From the NCBI GenBank assembly GCA_006503535.1, contig QYRS01000006.1, forward strand, positions 1,736,001 to 1,800,000: a stretch of DNA of 64,000 nucleotides. Reading direction: 5' to 3'. Source of the stretch: Arthrinium phaeospermum (Eukaryota; Ascomycota; Sordariomycetes; Amphisphaeriales; Apiosporaceae). The notes beneath the pieces were generated by a model. That model made no database searches, had not been told where the DNA came from, and saw only the letters and a program-made list of their open reading frames with translations. The position numbers were made by a program, and so were the translations under genes. Below, piece after piece: positions 1 to 11,518 of this stretch. How positions within the stretch are numbered: the first letter of the stretch is position 1; every line of letters begins with the position of its first letter.

Positions 1-1952
1 GTCAGCTGGCTTGTGTCAATTAGGCGGGTTCCAGGAGCGGTACGTAAGGCGCCTCCCGCAATCAGGCGATTATTGGAAACGGAGGCTGCAGAAGGTCGCA
101 GACGAAAACGAAGATCCAGATTGCGCTTGATTGCTGTGGCATTTGTGGCATGAATGGCCCTTGGCAATGCTGGCTTGTGATACGCCTGCGCTGGTCAAGA
201 CGGGGCAAGATGGGCTGATGGTTGTTCGATCGGCGGATTCCGATGGTCTTCGGAGAGGGCAGGCACTCAAGCACCAGGGAACAACTATCCCCCCCATGCT
301 CCAAATTGCCAGCCCCAACAGAAGGCCCCAGTGTTGCCCCCCGTTTCCTCCCGTCTCCGCGAATTTGCGACGGGGACGCAGGGGACCATCAATCTGCGCT
401 TCTTCTTCTAGCGCCAGTGCCAGGCCTTACCCCGACATTGGAACATTGGCGGTTTTAGACTCGGCTTATTGTCGTGTGGTTTTTGGGATGCGATTCCTGG
501 GGCACAAGAGCTGGCAGTCTGGGGAGTGGCGCTACGGGCGACTCAAGGGTCTCTTGGTCGCGGGCTGAACCCGGTAGCGCAGTGCGGGTTGAACAGGATT
601 CCAATCGAACCATTTATGATTGGGCCGCTGAGGAATTGGACGATGGCTGAGCCAATCAATTTACATGATCTCCGAATCCAAACCTCCTATGTCGAAGATC
701 ATAGCTGAGACCCGAGCTGCCAATGTTACGGATGCACAAACCGCATCTGGGAACCCGAAATTCTTCTATTTACGACCTCGAATATGACAGTGGTGGTTCG
801 TCTTGAAGATGACAAGTCCCTTCCTGCTTTGTTTGGCCTCTTGGACCATTGCTGATCTGAGATAAGAATCGTACGAGCAAGCAGAACCGAGTCAGTACCT
901 ACAGCACCAACATGCAGCGTAGCCCCTCCATCGATGCTCTTGATCGATCGACATACACTTAGCCACGACACCACGATACCGAAAAATAAGCAAGAAAGCT
1001 TCGCTATTCTGAGATGCAGCATCACGGCTGCCACTTGACCAGTGAAGAGTCGGTCTAGAAACTTGGCATAATTCTCGTCTTTGCAACTGCGGCTCATCAT
1101 ATCGAGTCAATTGGCCTGCTTGCTTGGCCAGATACTGCTTTCTAACCATATCGGGGACATGGACCAAATGCGTCTCATGAGTATGATTGGCGTCTCTGTG
1201 CATTGTGGACATCTCATCACACGTCAATTAGCGGTGTATCCTTTTGGGTTGGCCTACGTCGTAGACTTGACAATACCAACAACCAAGATAGAAGTTGACC
1301 CAGAAGTGATGGGGTGTTTACCGTTCTCATGGGGCCCTTGAGCAGCTAAGCATGAAGCAGCGACGACGGGAAGATAGTGTGTCCATTGCGGTAACGGGAG
1401 ACGGTCTCTTCAAGTGAAGATAGTTTCGATTGAGAGAAAGCTTGATTATGAGCTTTCGCACCATGACGGATAATGTGACCGTCAAGCTCCCAAATATCGG
1501 GGAAGAGGAATGCACCTAAAGCTATGCGTGAAGAATAGATAGCCAATTTATCCTAACTGCAAGAACATGCAACTGGCTCTACTGCGCCCAAGTGAATGCA
1601 TTATTTCCAATTTTGGCCAGCGATCAGTCGATTGGCCAATCAGGGTGCATTCCATACCGCCAGCCAAGTTGATACAGATGAAGGTTGCAAAGCCTACTGC
1701 GCTGTTAAGACGCTTTGATGGACTAGAGGTGGCCCGTGTGCTTTCAGGGGCTTGACAATGTTTCACCTTCCAATATTCCACATAGGCGCTCAAAGAGCTA
1801 TCTGGCGATTGATGATAGCGACAACTACTCTAATTTCCATAACCTTCTACTCAGAAGAAGCTTGAGCAGTATTTTGGACGAAGTTTCAACTCCAACAGTC
1901 AGCCATCTATCAACCCGGATTCAATCATCATCCTCAGCAACCACCAATCACC
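1..1952. other. intergenic, no gene recognised
   Basis: Both strands carry only short open frames without family resemblance, consistent splice signals or codon bias. The last 150 bases are the presumed promoter and leader of the MYND-finger gene. Nothing else is supported here. Confidence 0.6.
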
Positions 1953-2666
1953 ATGCCCGACTTTACAGACCCGGCTATGTTCCCGGCCTTCTATGAGCTG
2001 CCCAGCGATGTTGAGATCGCCAACGCCCCGGCGGAGGGGGTGGAAGCGGCGGCCTGGTGGATGCTGGCGCAGGTCAAGGTGAACATGACCCTGACGAAGC
2101 CCACGCTTATCGTGACGGACCGCCGGGGCCTGGACTTCGCGGTGACATTCGAGGACACGGGCATGGACCTCAAGGGGTACAAGAAGGGCTACACCATGGT
2201 GGTCCCCCGGGCGCAGAGGACGGACCGGGAGGAGGGCAAGAAGGCCGTCATGAGGATCGAGGCGGGCGACTGCAAGTCCGTGCAGGTGAGTGGTATCGGT
2301 GGTCAAAGTAGGAGGGATCAACGAAAAACCGTGCTAACTCGGGATTGAAAAAGGTCATACCGGCGAAAATGGAACACTTGTTGGAGTTGGGCCAAGTCGT
2401 GGACATGATGAGAGGCGACGAGGCGGAAGGCAAGGAGCAGAAATGCGGGGCTTGCGGCAAGACGGACGCGACCCTTTCGAAGTGTACGGGATGCGGAACC
2501 GTGAGGTATTGCAGCAAGGTAAGTTGGCTGTGCCTGCGAGAGCTATTCAGAACATTGCTAATATTGGGATCGCGAACAGGAGTGCCAACTCAAGGGTTGG
2601 AGTGAGCTGGGACACAAATCCAATTGCAAGAGCTTAAAGGCCATCAAAACGATATGGCCCTCATAG
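1953..2666 (+). CDS. MYND-type zinc finger protein
   Basis: Three exons (1953-2285, 2354-2518, 2580-2666) give 194 residues; all junctions are phase 0 with GTGAGT and GTAAGT donors. The N-terminal 110 residues are an undefined acidic/mixed domain. The C-terminus is a complete MYND finger: C142-x2-C145-x9-C155-x2-C158-x5-C164-x3-C168-x8-H177-x3-C181. MYND fingers bind two zinc ions and normally mediate protein-protein contacts. There is no SET domain, so it is not a SMYD methyltransferase. The start is the first ATG after the in-frame leader and opens the GC-rich coding stretch. The last exon completes the finger exactly, which supports the gene model. Biological role unknown. Confidence 0.88.
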
Positions 2667-3265
2667 TTGAGAAGTATGAGTAGGAGGTAACATTCGTCTA
2701 GGGTATTTTCAATGACAGCGGCATTCAATGGAAGTGATTCGGGCCACGAAATCGAAAAGCGGCTGCCTGCGCTGTACTTGGTAATCATTCGCGGTTGCTG
2801 TTGGAGAAGTCGCGATCGAGCATTGTCACGCCAGAGCTGCATTGAATTCCATCAACTGACAGCTAGCTGCCTCGCGTCGTATTTTAACACACAACCTTGG
2901 CGCCACTGAAAGCAAGACGTCTTGACAAGCCATTTTACCTACCATCATTTCACCAAACTGCTAGAACTTGCGTTATGTTATATCTGGGCATCCAACCGAC
3001 ATAAAACAACGAGATCCTGAAGATCGTTGGGAAAGATTCCGCGAGCAGGTATGTCTTAACCTTAGGTACTGTCTGAGATTTGTTTGGTGTTGTAGGCGAC
3101 GCTAACAACTGTATCTGGCAACCGCTGCTGCATCACGTGACACATCATTTTGCGGGGGAGCTTCGCCGTGCCCAGCCCGCGCGCATCGACTCCTTTTGGA
3201 CGATGCAGTTGCAATTGCCATTTCGCAAACCCAAAGCGACGTGGTTGCGCAAACTTGTTTCCAAG
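2667..3265. other. intergenic between MYND gene and dynactin p25
   Basis: About 600 bp holding the 3' end of the MYND gene and the promoter of the dynactin subunit. No open frame with coding character was seen. Confidence 0.6.
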
Positions 3266-4097
3266 ATGTCGTCTCGAAAGCAGGTTAAGGGAGAGTATAT
3301 CGAGACGGTTAGATACACATTTTCCGATTGATTTGGGATTTAGAAGCTGATCTCGGTCGTTTCACAGGACACGGGCAACAAGGTGTCGCGCAAGGCCAAT
3401 CTGATAGGAACACAGCACATCATGCTGGGCGGCAAGACGGTCATCATGGCCGATGCCATGGTCCGCGGCGACCTGACGCGCACCGCCACCGCTGCGGGCT
3501 CCTCGGGCGGCGCGCCCCAGAGCAATACCTCCATCTTCATCGGCCGGTATTGCTTCCTGAGTAGAGGCTGCTGTTTGCGCCCACCCGGTCGCATTTACAA
3601 GGGGTTAGTTCTCTCCGTTCAGTTCCGCCCGAACGCGCATTAGCATTAGCTAGTCAAAATCTATCTTTTCCCCCTCTCTACCCTTTCACTCTACATTCGA
3701 TCCAGCTCTTTCCTTGCCCTGTTTATTCCAATCGATTCTTGTCGGACTGACATTCTGCGACAGCGCATTCACGTACATGCCGCTCCGCATCGGCGACCAC
3801 GTCTTCGTGGGCGAGAACTCGGTGGTCCAGGCCGCCACCATCGGCAGCCACGTGCACATCGCGGCCAACGCCGTCGTGGGCGAGTTCGCCATCGTCAAGG
3901 ATTATGTGCGCATCCTCGAGGGCACCGTGGTCCCCGCCAACATGGTGATCCCCAGCTTCAGCATCGTCGGGGGCCAGCCCGGCCGCGTTATCGGCGAGGT
4001 CCCCGAGGGCGGCCACGAGCAGTTCGAGATGCGCGACATGTATAAGACCGTCGGCAACAACATTCCGCCTCCGGCCTCGCCGGCACAAGCCGTATAA
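3266..4097 (+). CDS. DCTN5: dynactin subunit 5 (p25), left-handed beta-helix protein
   Basis: Three exons (3266-3307, 3368-3603, 3764-4097) encode 203 residues. The first exon encodes only 14 residues, ending in YIET, which then reads into DTGNKVSRK. The body shows the hexapeptide-type repeats of the p25/p27 family (for example IGDHVFVGENSVVQ and IGSHVHIAANAVVGE) and the family motif of an Asn/Thr-rich first turn followed by IFIGRYCFLSRGC. p25 belongs to the pointed-end complex of dynactin, which helps dynein capture early endosomes. Usual family length is about 180-210 residues, so the protein looks complete. Exon 2 ends in GG and exon 3 supplies the third base (GGC), giving a smooth GAFTYMPLRIGD join. 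Confidence 0.93.
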
Positions 4098-6192
4098 GGC
4101 GGTTGCGGCGAAACTCGAAATGGCCAAATTGTGAAGGGAGAGAGGGTAGCGCACGGGGCGGCAGCGTGGCCCTCTGTCGAGGACGATGCTACCAACATAT
4201 CAATACAGCAGCGAACATTCTGAAATTTTCTAGATACCCGAGATGAGGATGGTTTGGCGTTCGGAAGGGACCAGCGATTCCAATGAGGAAAGTGGGTTTG
4301 GTCTGAGGGGAGAAGAACATCAAGGCATGGAAAGGTTTCTTCGTCAATGGTTCTTGTGGCGAATCGCGAATATCCCTGTTTGCACCACATGCAGCCCAAT
4401 GGTTTCCCGACAGAACGGAGAGAGAGGGGCAGGGCTGGAGCATTGGCTGGTGTATCATGAGGATATGATTGTTATTGCAGCCCGCATTCTGAAGGGACCA
4501 ATATTGATTAAACAGCGACCAAGCACTGGAAATTTGCCAATGGAGAAATTTGTTTCTTCCAGTATACGGAGTACTACCAACTGAATTGTGATTGGTAGGC
4601 TGCGATCTTGAGGGAGTGTTTTGGTCTTGGGGACTGCCTCAAGGGGTCCCCCATGTCTATGGAAAGCTGGGTTCGGCAGGCGCCTTGAACAATTTGAAGA
4701 ATCGAGGCCTTCCTGGCCAGGATGAGATCGTCAGGAGTTGGTGTTGGGAAGCAAAAGAGTCCTTCCTTATGTCGTACAGTACTAAAATCTTCATCATTCC
4801 TCAATATGAGGAATGACAAATCTGACCTGGAGCGTTCCGACCATGACTTGGCTGGCCATCTAAAGGCAGTCAGCTGCTTGTGTATTTACCTATATTTGCG
4901 GTGCCATGTGGTCTGGCAATAGAGAGAGCTGTCATTTGGTGCATGCATCGTACCTTGCAGATGCTGCAGGTGGGGTTTTCTGGTTACTGTTCCCCTGCTC
5001 CAATCGGCCAATTCGAGAACCGCACCGGGCAAAGCTTGCTTATTGCAGGCGACAGGCGATGTAACGCCACCACCAGCGCGGAGATTTCCAGGCACGCACC
5101 ACGCTGAACTTAAGTTGTATTACGCCCAGAACAATTAATCAATTATACTTGGAAGCATCATGAGAGCCCGGGGAAAAGATTGACAGCAATTCGTCCTGAT
5201 CAGGGTTCTCGCCGCAAATTGACCAAACTCTGAGTTTCTTGCAATCAGAAACACATCTCTGGAAATTCATTGACTGATAGTAGTATGTATGGCAGGCTCC
5301 CCCACCGGCCGGCCCCCGGAGGCTAAAGAATGGGCCGCGGGCGCCATGCAATTACTGGATGACAGCAGCCACTGATCTTCAAATGGGCGATGGCGCCAGG
5401 TGCTAGCGATCCCCAACACCCGTGATTTGATAACGGGATAGGCGCCAGGGCATCTCACCATAGGCTTGGTTCAGCCAGTCAGCGAGTCAGTAATGGTTCC
5501 TGTCTGGTGCAACACCACCGTCGACGTCTCTTCAGTTGGAGCCGGCCGGTACTGCGTAATCTTGAGTTTACTTTCTCAAAGCCAATCAGCCGGTCACACC
5601 TATTGGGGTTGAATATCGTAGTCCCAGGGCGTGCGCCCAACGGGCCATATTCAATTCCCCCCTTTTTCTTCTTTTCACTCACTCCGGCTGGGCCACCACA
5701 TTTCCCTCATGGCTGATCATGGATGACAAGCTCGGGAGCCACCTATCCACGAGGCGCAACCCCAGAAAACCGCAATAGGTTTGAACAGGGTCCAGGGCAG
5801 AAGATCAGAAACCGGGGTGCCGGATGCCTGGGTGCGCTCTCTATCGAACTTTGTTGTCCTAGTAAATCAACGAAAGAGAGTGAGAGAAATTACGAGAAAA
5901 GCGAGCCGTTTGCTGGAGGAAAAGGGTAGTCCTAGCATAGCATGCCTACATCCTGATATAAAGAAGTGTTCCTGTCGTCTCATCTTCATTCCTTCCGACC
6001 TGAGACACCAACAGCCCATCACTGTATAATCACATTCCTCACCAAGCCACTCTTTACAAGATCCCCCCTAATAATTCCGACATAATACTACAGTCTCTTC
6101 CTATCTCTCTCTCTTTTCTTTTTCCTCTCTTCCTCCCTTGCGCAGACCTTCTTGCCATTATACCAACAACCACTCCTCACCCGACCACCAAG
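4098..6192. other. long intergenic region upstream of the CFEM gene
   Basis: No supported gene in about 2.1 kb. Short open frames at 4243-4584 and 5507-5716 have no recognisable product. The last 250 bases look like a promoter and leader: a TATAAA at 5957-5962 and a pyrimidine-rich tract around 6085-6140 ahead of the CFEM start. Confidence 0.6.
5957..5962 (+). promoter_or_regulatory. candidate TATA box of the CFEM gene
   Basis: TATAAA lies about 230 bp before the CFEM ATG and is followed by a strong CT-rich tract, the usual surroundings of a fungal transcription start. Assigned by position only. Confidence 0.4.
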
Positions 6193-6934
6193 ATGCAGTT
6201 CCAACTCCTCGCCACCACCGCCGTCCTCGCCGGCCTGGCCGCCGCCGTCCCGCAGCAGCAGGACGCCAGCGTGTCGCAGCAGCAGCAGCAGCAGCTCCTG
6301 GCCAAGCTGCCGAGCTGCTCCCTGCCCTGCCTCCAGGAGGGCGCCACCAAGGTCAGCTGCCCCGCCGGCGACTTCGCCTGCATCTGCGGCAAGATGGACG
6401 CCTTCACCCAGGCCATCCTGCCGTGCGTCTCCAAGGCCTGCAAGCCCGAGGACCTTCTGTGTATGTCCATCCCATCTTCCTCTCTCCTGCTTCTTGTTTA
6501 TCGCTGTGAAATGTGTGGAAAGGGGAAAGAGCGATAAAAGCTGACCGGCCCTCTACCCTACCTCAACAGCCATGCAATCCGCCGCCACCGACATTTGCAA
6601 GGAAGCCACGGCCGGCTCCGCCGGTGCCGCCAGCGGCAGTGCCAGCGCCAGCACCCCCGCCAGCACCGGCGCCAGCACCGGCGCCGCTGCCACCAAGCCC
6701 GCCTCCGCCTCTGCGGCCGCCTCGTCTGCTGCTTCTTCCGCCAAGGCCTCCGCCTCCGCTTCCGCTTCCGACAAGGTCGAGGTCGCCGCCTCCGCCACCG
6801 GGGCGTCGTCTCCTTCCGCCTCCGCGTCTGGCGCCGCCTCTGCCTCCAGCACCCCCAAGGCCGGCGGCGCGTCCCGCGGCGAGGCGGGCGTCGCTCTGGC
6901 TGTGGCTGCGGCCATGGCCATGGCGGCTCTGTAA
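6193..6934 (+). CDS. CFEM-domain protein, secreted and probably GPI-anchored
   Basis: Two exons (6193-6460, 6570-6934) encode 210 residues. A signal peptide covers about residues 1-18, followed by a Gln-rich stretch. The CFEM domain has all eight cysteines: C42, C46, C56, C63, C65, C78, C83 and C99. Asp60 precedes the CIC core at the position that contacts heme iron in characterised CFEM proteins. The single intron splits the Ser90 codon just before the last cysteine. Residues 105-190 are a low-complexity Ala/Ser/Thr stalk, and the C-terminus ends in a short hydrophobic Ala/Met/Val tail, the pattern of a GPI-anchor signal. CFEM proteins sit in walls or membranes and act in heme/iron uptake, wall stability or host contact. 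Which of these applies cannot be told. Confidence 0.92.
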
Positions 6935-7213
6935 GGAGAACAGAGAAGACTACTCCCTTCTACCATTACCGTAATTGTATAACGACACCGAAATGGCAAG
7001 GAGGGGAGGGATGTAGTGTGAGGGGCTTGGAAGAGACGGGGCTTCTATCATAGGAGTTAGGGGGCTGAGGGGACTACCCCTGTTTTCTGTGCTGTAGACA
7101 TAATACATATTTCTTTTCTTCAAGACTTTGGTGTAACAGTGTTGTTGACCGACGAACAGAGTTGACAATAAGCGAGGCATGGTCTAACAAATGCTTCGGC
7201 AATGAAACCCGAC

Positions 7214-7392
7214 GCTTGGGGACGAGCAGAGCGTTGCCATTGATTGCCGAAGCATCTTTACTTGACGTCTTGATCTGTCGCATCCACTATTTACAACTTG
7301 CGTCGGCTGTACGTAGTGCATGCGACAGATCAATATGTCAAATAAAAAACACCTCGACGACAAATTAGCAACGCTCTGCTCCTCCCCTAAGC
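7214..7392. repeat. imperfect inverted repeat with ~82-bp arms
   Basis: The left arm (about 7214-7295) and the right arm (about 7308-7392) are reverse complements with scattered mismatches and a loop of about 12 bp. Shared blocks include a GAGCAGAGCGTTGC core and a TTGATCTGTCGCAT core near the loop. It lies between the convergent 3' ends of the CFEM and thioesterase genes. No transposase or clear target-site duplication was found. It could be a foldback/MITE-like element or a hairpin in overlapping 3' UTRs. Confidence 0.8.
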
Positions 7393-7598
7393 CATCAACT
7401 CGTATTCGTCTATAGTAAATCAACATCTAAGTCTATTTATAGGTAGGTATCATTCTATCATCGTTTCCCGTGCTGTGTCCCGTACATAATTCGAAGCCAA
7501 ATGGGTATGTATGTGTATGGTGTTACACCGCTTGCTTGCTTGCTTCTTCGCTTCGTTCCGCCCACGGTTCGTTCCTTCCAACACAGTAGTCAACCGGT

Positions 7599-8767
7599 CT
7601 AGCCCAAGGAGAAGTGCCCCAGAGCCCCCTGCCCGCCGCCGCAGAACACGCTATGCAGGTCTTCGAGCTGGGCAAAGTGCTGCGCAAAGTTGTGCCCCTT
7701 GACGCGCTCCGCCTCGGTGCGCCGCCAGTCCCAGCCCGTCGCCTCCTCCTCGACCTTGGCCTCGTCGTCCGTGTTGCCGAGGACGGGCTCGGCGGGCGTG
7801 GCCGTGGGGCTGCCCGCGGGCGTCACCCAGCCGCCAGGTCGCTCGGGCAGGAGCCCGCTGGCGCCGATGATGACGGCCGGGTGCACCGTGAGGCGCCCGA
7901 TCTTGATGACGTACTTGCTCACCGCGCTGGCGTAGACCTTCTTCTCCCAGTCCTGCGGGGCGTGCTTGTCGTCCGTCAGGCCAAAGTCCTCGGCCGCCCA
8001 GCTGGCCGGCCGCACCGCGCCCTTCTCGACAAAGTGCGTCACCATGTAGAGCCACTTGCGGTCCCAGCTGAGGACGCGCGTCCACATCTCGTAGCCGGCG
8101 AAGGGCGGGATCTCGCGCTTGAAGTTGCAGGCGACGGCGCCCAGCATGACGCCGAAGCGGCCCTTGGCGACCCGGTCCGGGTTGCTGGGGTCCATGACCA
8201 GCTTTGTGTTCTCGTTGTCGGCGAGCAGGCGGCATCCCCGCGCGAGCAGGTGCGACGCCAGATGGGAGCGCGACACGTCGAGGTCCGCGAAGTAGGTGCT
8301 GTTGGACTTGTGCAGGTTGTAGTCGACCTCGAGGATCGAGACGTGCGTCGAGGAGATGACAGGGTGGAAGAGCTTGTCGGGCGTGTGGGTGTGGAGCTTG
8401 CGGATGAATATGTGCGAGATCATGGTATTCCACACTCGAACCTAGATTATGTGCATGTCAGCTACGATGGGACCCCGAGATGTCGCGCGCTCGAGTGAGG
8501 GCGCACGCGCGAGCGAGCGAGCAAGATGGAGGATGGGGGAAAACGTACACTCCACATGAAGGGCAAGCTCTTCCAGTTGATCAGTACCAGGACCAATGCG
8601 ATCAGGCGACTGGTGCGACCGGGTCCCGTCACGAAGCGCACGAGGTAATCGACCAGCGCTTTCCGGCCATGGTATGATCCGTACGCGAGGGACACCGTCG
8701 CGGCCGGCAGCAAGACCGGCTTGGCGATCTTGGACAGCGGCTTCATGAACCCGAAACTGGACGCCAT
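7599..8767 (-). CDS. THEM6-like thioesterase-superfamily protein
   Basis: Two exons on the minus strand (8767-8549, 8441-7599) encode 353 residues; the donor is GTACGT, the acceptor CTAG, phase 0. Residues about 20-68 include hydrophobic segments suited to membrane anchoring. The second exon begins VRVWNTMISHIF and carries the hotdog-type stretch STYFADLDVSRSHL that marks the THEM6 / UPF0670 branch of the 4-hydroxybenzoyl-CoA thioesterase-like superfamily. In this family the reaction is unproven, and acyl-CoA hydrolysis is inferred from the fold. The C-terminal 60 residues are acidic linker and a variable tail. The 3' end converges on the CFEM gene. A 73-codon upstream open frame precedes the start. 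Confidence 0.85.
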
Positions 8768-8775
8768 GGTTGCGG

Positions 8776-8997
8776 CTAAGTGTCCCTCTTCTTCTTGTTC
8801 GTCTTGGTCGCTGTGGTGGTCGCGGTGGCGGGTGTCGGTTGCTCGATTCTGGGCTCGAAGACGGAGGCGGCTCGCGCACGCAGGAGGCCAAAGAGGAAGA
8901 GGACAATGACCACACCCCAGAGACTGACGGATCGCAGGTAGCAGAGAGCGGTAGAGGCGCACTTGGTCGAGAGGGCGGCGAGGGGCGACAGAGGCAT
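8776..8997 (-). other. upstream open reading frame in the thioesterase leader
   Basis: A 73-codon ATG frame ends nine bases before the thioesterase ATG and is not in frame with it. It predicts one hydrophobic segment (WGVVIVLFLFGLL) and a basic tail. It may be a uORF that lowers translation of the thioesterase, or chance coding in the leader. Confidence 0.3.
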
Positions 8998-11518
8998 GCG
9001 GTAGGTAGATGGGTATAGCGAAGGATGGATTTGGGGGCGTGAGACGTAAGCAGGAGTGAGTGAAAGGCTCCTCTAGTAATTGATTACGATCGGATCTTCC
9101 CAGTCTACTTAAAATAAGATGACACCCGAAAGTGCAATCCAGCTCTCACGCCAGCGCGGCACAGGCAGTGCTTATCGTGGTTTTCAGCAGCAGCTGCTGA
9201 CACATGCAACAGTAAGTCGAATGCGAATGCGCTGGGCAAAGGCGATTTTATTTTCTTGCCAGGCCCCCGAAGGATCCCTGAGTACAGGGTGCCGAGGCAG
9301 GGGTTTAGCGTCTGCAGCGGCTAAAATTCTCCCATTAGCTGCAGTCATTCCACAGCACCCAAGGTGCCAGGTCCCGACTCCAGGTACAGTGGATCGCCCT
9401 GCCGATCTTTCAATTCATCAACGGATGCTGACCGAAAACGTTTAATCAAGCATTACCATAAACCAGACCATGCATCAGTGCTTACTTATTCATGCACCGC
9501 TCTACGTGGTAGTCAGCAGCATCTCACACTAGTAATATGCTCTAGGTTACCTACTTTATATCAAAGTGCCTTTTTCCAAGTCGATAAGCGACCTGCAGAG
9601 TGTGTCTTCGCATCAGTATCAACACACACCGACTACTACTATATGTATATCGATCAGGACAGTCAGTGGTGACCCTTTCTGCCCCTCATTCCTCACGGAA
9701 TGATCCGAGTGCATCACACGGCCCCAGTGTGATGGCCCCTTTCCAATGCATGGCACCCCAATTCAGATAGTTTGTCCTCTCAAACAGGTGCCATATAAAG
9801 TTTGAGGAAATTTTCTCCTGCCACATACGGCATATTTCCACATGCAGCACAGGAGTACCTCCATCCCTTGATTCGTCCACGTAATATGAACAAGCTTCCG
9901 CGCGGATGAGAACGGTGCCACGGCTCAATTATGGAGGCACACATGAACACCGAACTCCGGCAACCCTGCCACAGTCTGTTTGTCTGCTACTGAAGGTAGC
10001 AAGCATCACATGCTTCTGGGGCAACCCCCCGGCCGGCACATTCACCCTTGGCTCCCCGTCGCCGGGGTGGCTCGTAGGGTTTGGTTCACCGACATTCTGC
10101 ACCCCCGCCGATAACGACCGGATACAGCCGTTCCCCAGCAAAGGACTGTTCGCGGGAGAGCCAATGCGCGTGAGTATGGAGAGGCTCGCGGCGAGCCATA
10201 TGTAAGGCGTCGCTGATGGCGCCTATGCTTTGCAGGCCGTACGGCCGGATACGTCACGAGGTCCCTGCGCTCGCTCACATGCCCGCGCCCTGGCCATATT
10301 CTAGTATGATGGTTTGTCGTCGTCAGAGCTGGCATGCACCGTGATAGTGGCGGCGGCAATCGGTCTCGGAGTTGACAGGATAGGTAGGGCCTAGTGCAGC
10401 GACCGCCTGGATGGGCCAGGTTCCAAAGCGACATTGTTTGCTTCCAAGCATGATTTTTCAATGCCAAGACCACCGCTGCTGCTGCTTCAACATAGGACGA
10501 AACCAAAGCCCATTGAGATCGTATCCATCGTTGGCTGCGAAGTTGGGCCGTTTGGTAAAGTCGGTTGGCAAGTTTGCTGAAGGATCAATAGCAACCTGGA
10601 CCGACGTCTGGGCAATACGGTAGGCGCGCTTGTCCCGCTTCAACGGCCCGCGCAAGTCGTCGCTAGTATTGCAAATGCGGGGACGCACGGCCGTGAGCGT
10701 CGGGCATCCATCCATCCCAACGGTCACCAGCTTCCTCCCGACGTTAGATTCGTCCGCCTCGTCGTGCTATACTAGCTCCGTTCTAGCCCTAGCACCAGGT
10801 GATCGCTTCGCCCCGCCCCCTCTCTATACTCCTAGCGCCTAGTAATACGTACGAACAATCTGGCCCATGACGTAGGTCGTATTGCCAGATTGTGTGCTGT
10901 CCCGGAGCGGGCGCTCGACCCCTCTCCGGCCGTGAGAGATTGGCGAGACGGCAATAGCGCCATTGCCCAAAGAATGGGCTCGGGGAGCAAAGCCGACCTC
11001 TGGGGGTGCGAGAGTTGGACGTACGGCCGCAGGCTCTATGACATGGCTTGCGGTGGGTGAACCCTGGAGTGGACAGCGCCCTCTATTCCTGGGTCCGTTT
11101 GTATGGCGACTTCCGAACAGCAGTTCCATTTCATTGGGTTCGCATGGAGCGCTTCCTGGAGCCAGGGATGAAATCGAGAGAGAGTCTGGGCTTATTGAGA
11201 GAAATTTTTCCTGCTTGGAAATCCAGCTACTTATGCACCTAAGTACTTTGCAAGCCCCTAAGCGTGCAAATTCCCATTCGGGAGCGAATCGCGTGGTTCG
11301 ATCCCCCGTACATACATTGCCTCCTATCCACTCCCAAAAGCGGCCACATGCATTAGGTCGTTATCCCCTCGGAGGGGACGTATGGCTTCCAGAATGCCGG
11401 GAAGTAGTATATAAACGTAGCGAGGTCTGAGGGGTATCCCTCCCAGGCATGACCGTCCAGTATTGGAAGATTAGAGCGATAATCGACAGATGCCAGCAAA
11501 AGCGAAGCATTGCTAACC
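8998..11518. other. intergenic region upstream of the PKS
   Basis: About 2.5 kb separating the divergent thioesterase and PKS genes. No coding region, transcription-factor gene or RNA gene could be supported. The final part carries a TATA box for the PKS. Confidence 0.6.
11408..11415 (+). promoter_or_regulatory. TATA box of the PKS gene
   Basis: TATATAAA lies 104 bp upstream of the PKS ATG, a normal distance for a fungal TATA-type promoter. It is the best TATA match in this spacer. Confidence 0.5.

Noticed and set aside
7614..8498. 294-codon plus-strand frame opposite the thioesterase
   Set aside because: Antisense shadow of a GC-rich gene; Arg/Gly/Val-rich with no family features, while the minus strand gives a recognised protein.
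10160..10220. Short GC-rich dyad GGCTCGC-G-GCGAGCC
   Set aside because: Seven-bp arms in GC-rich DNA are expected by chance and no gene or promoter context supports it.
11230..11320. T-loop-like GGTTCGATCC sequence suggesting a tRNA
   Set aside because: No matching acceptor stem, D arm or anticodon arm at the right distances, and the T stem has a mismatch.
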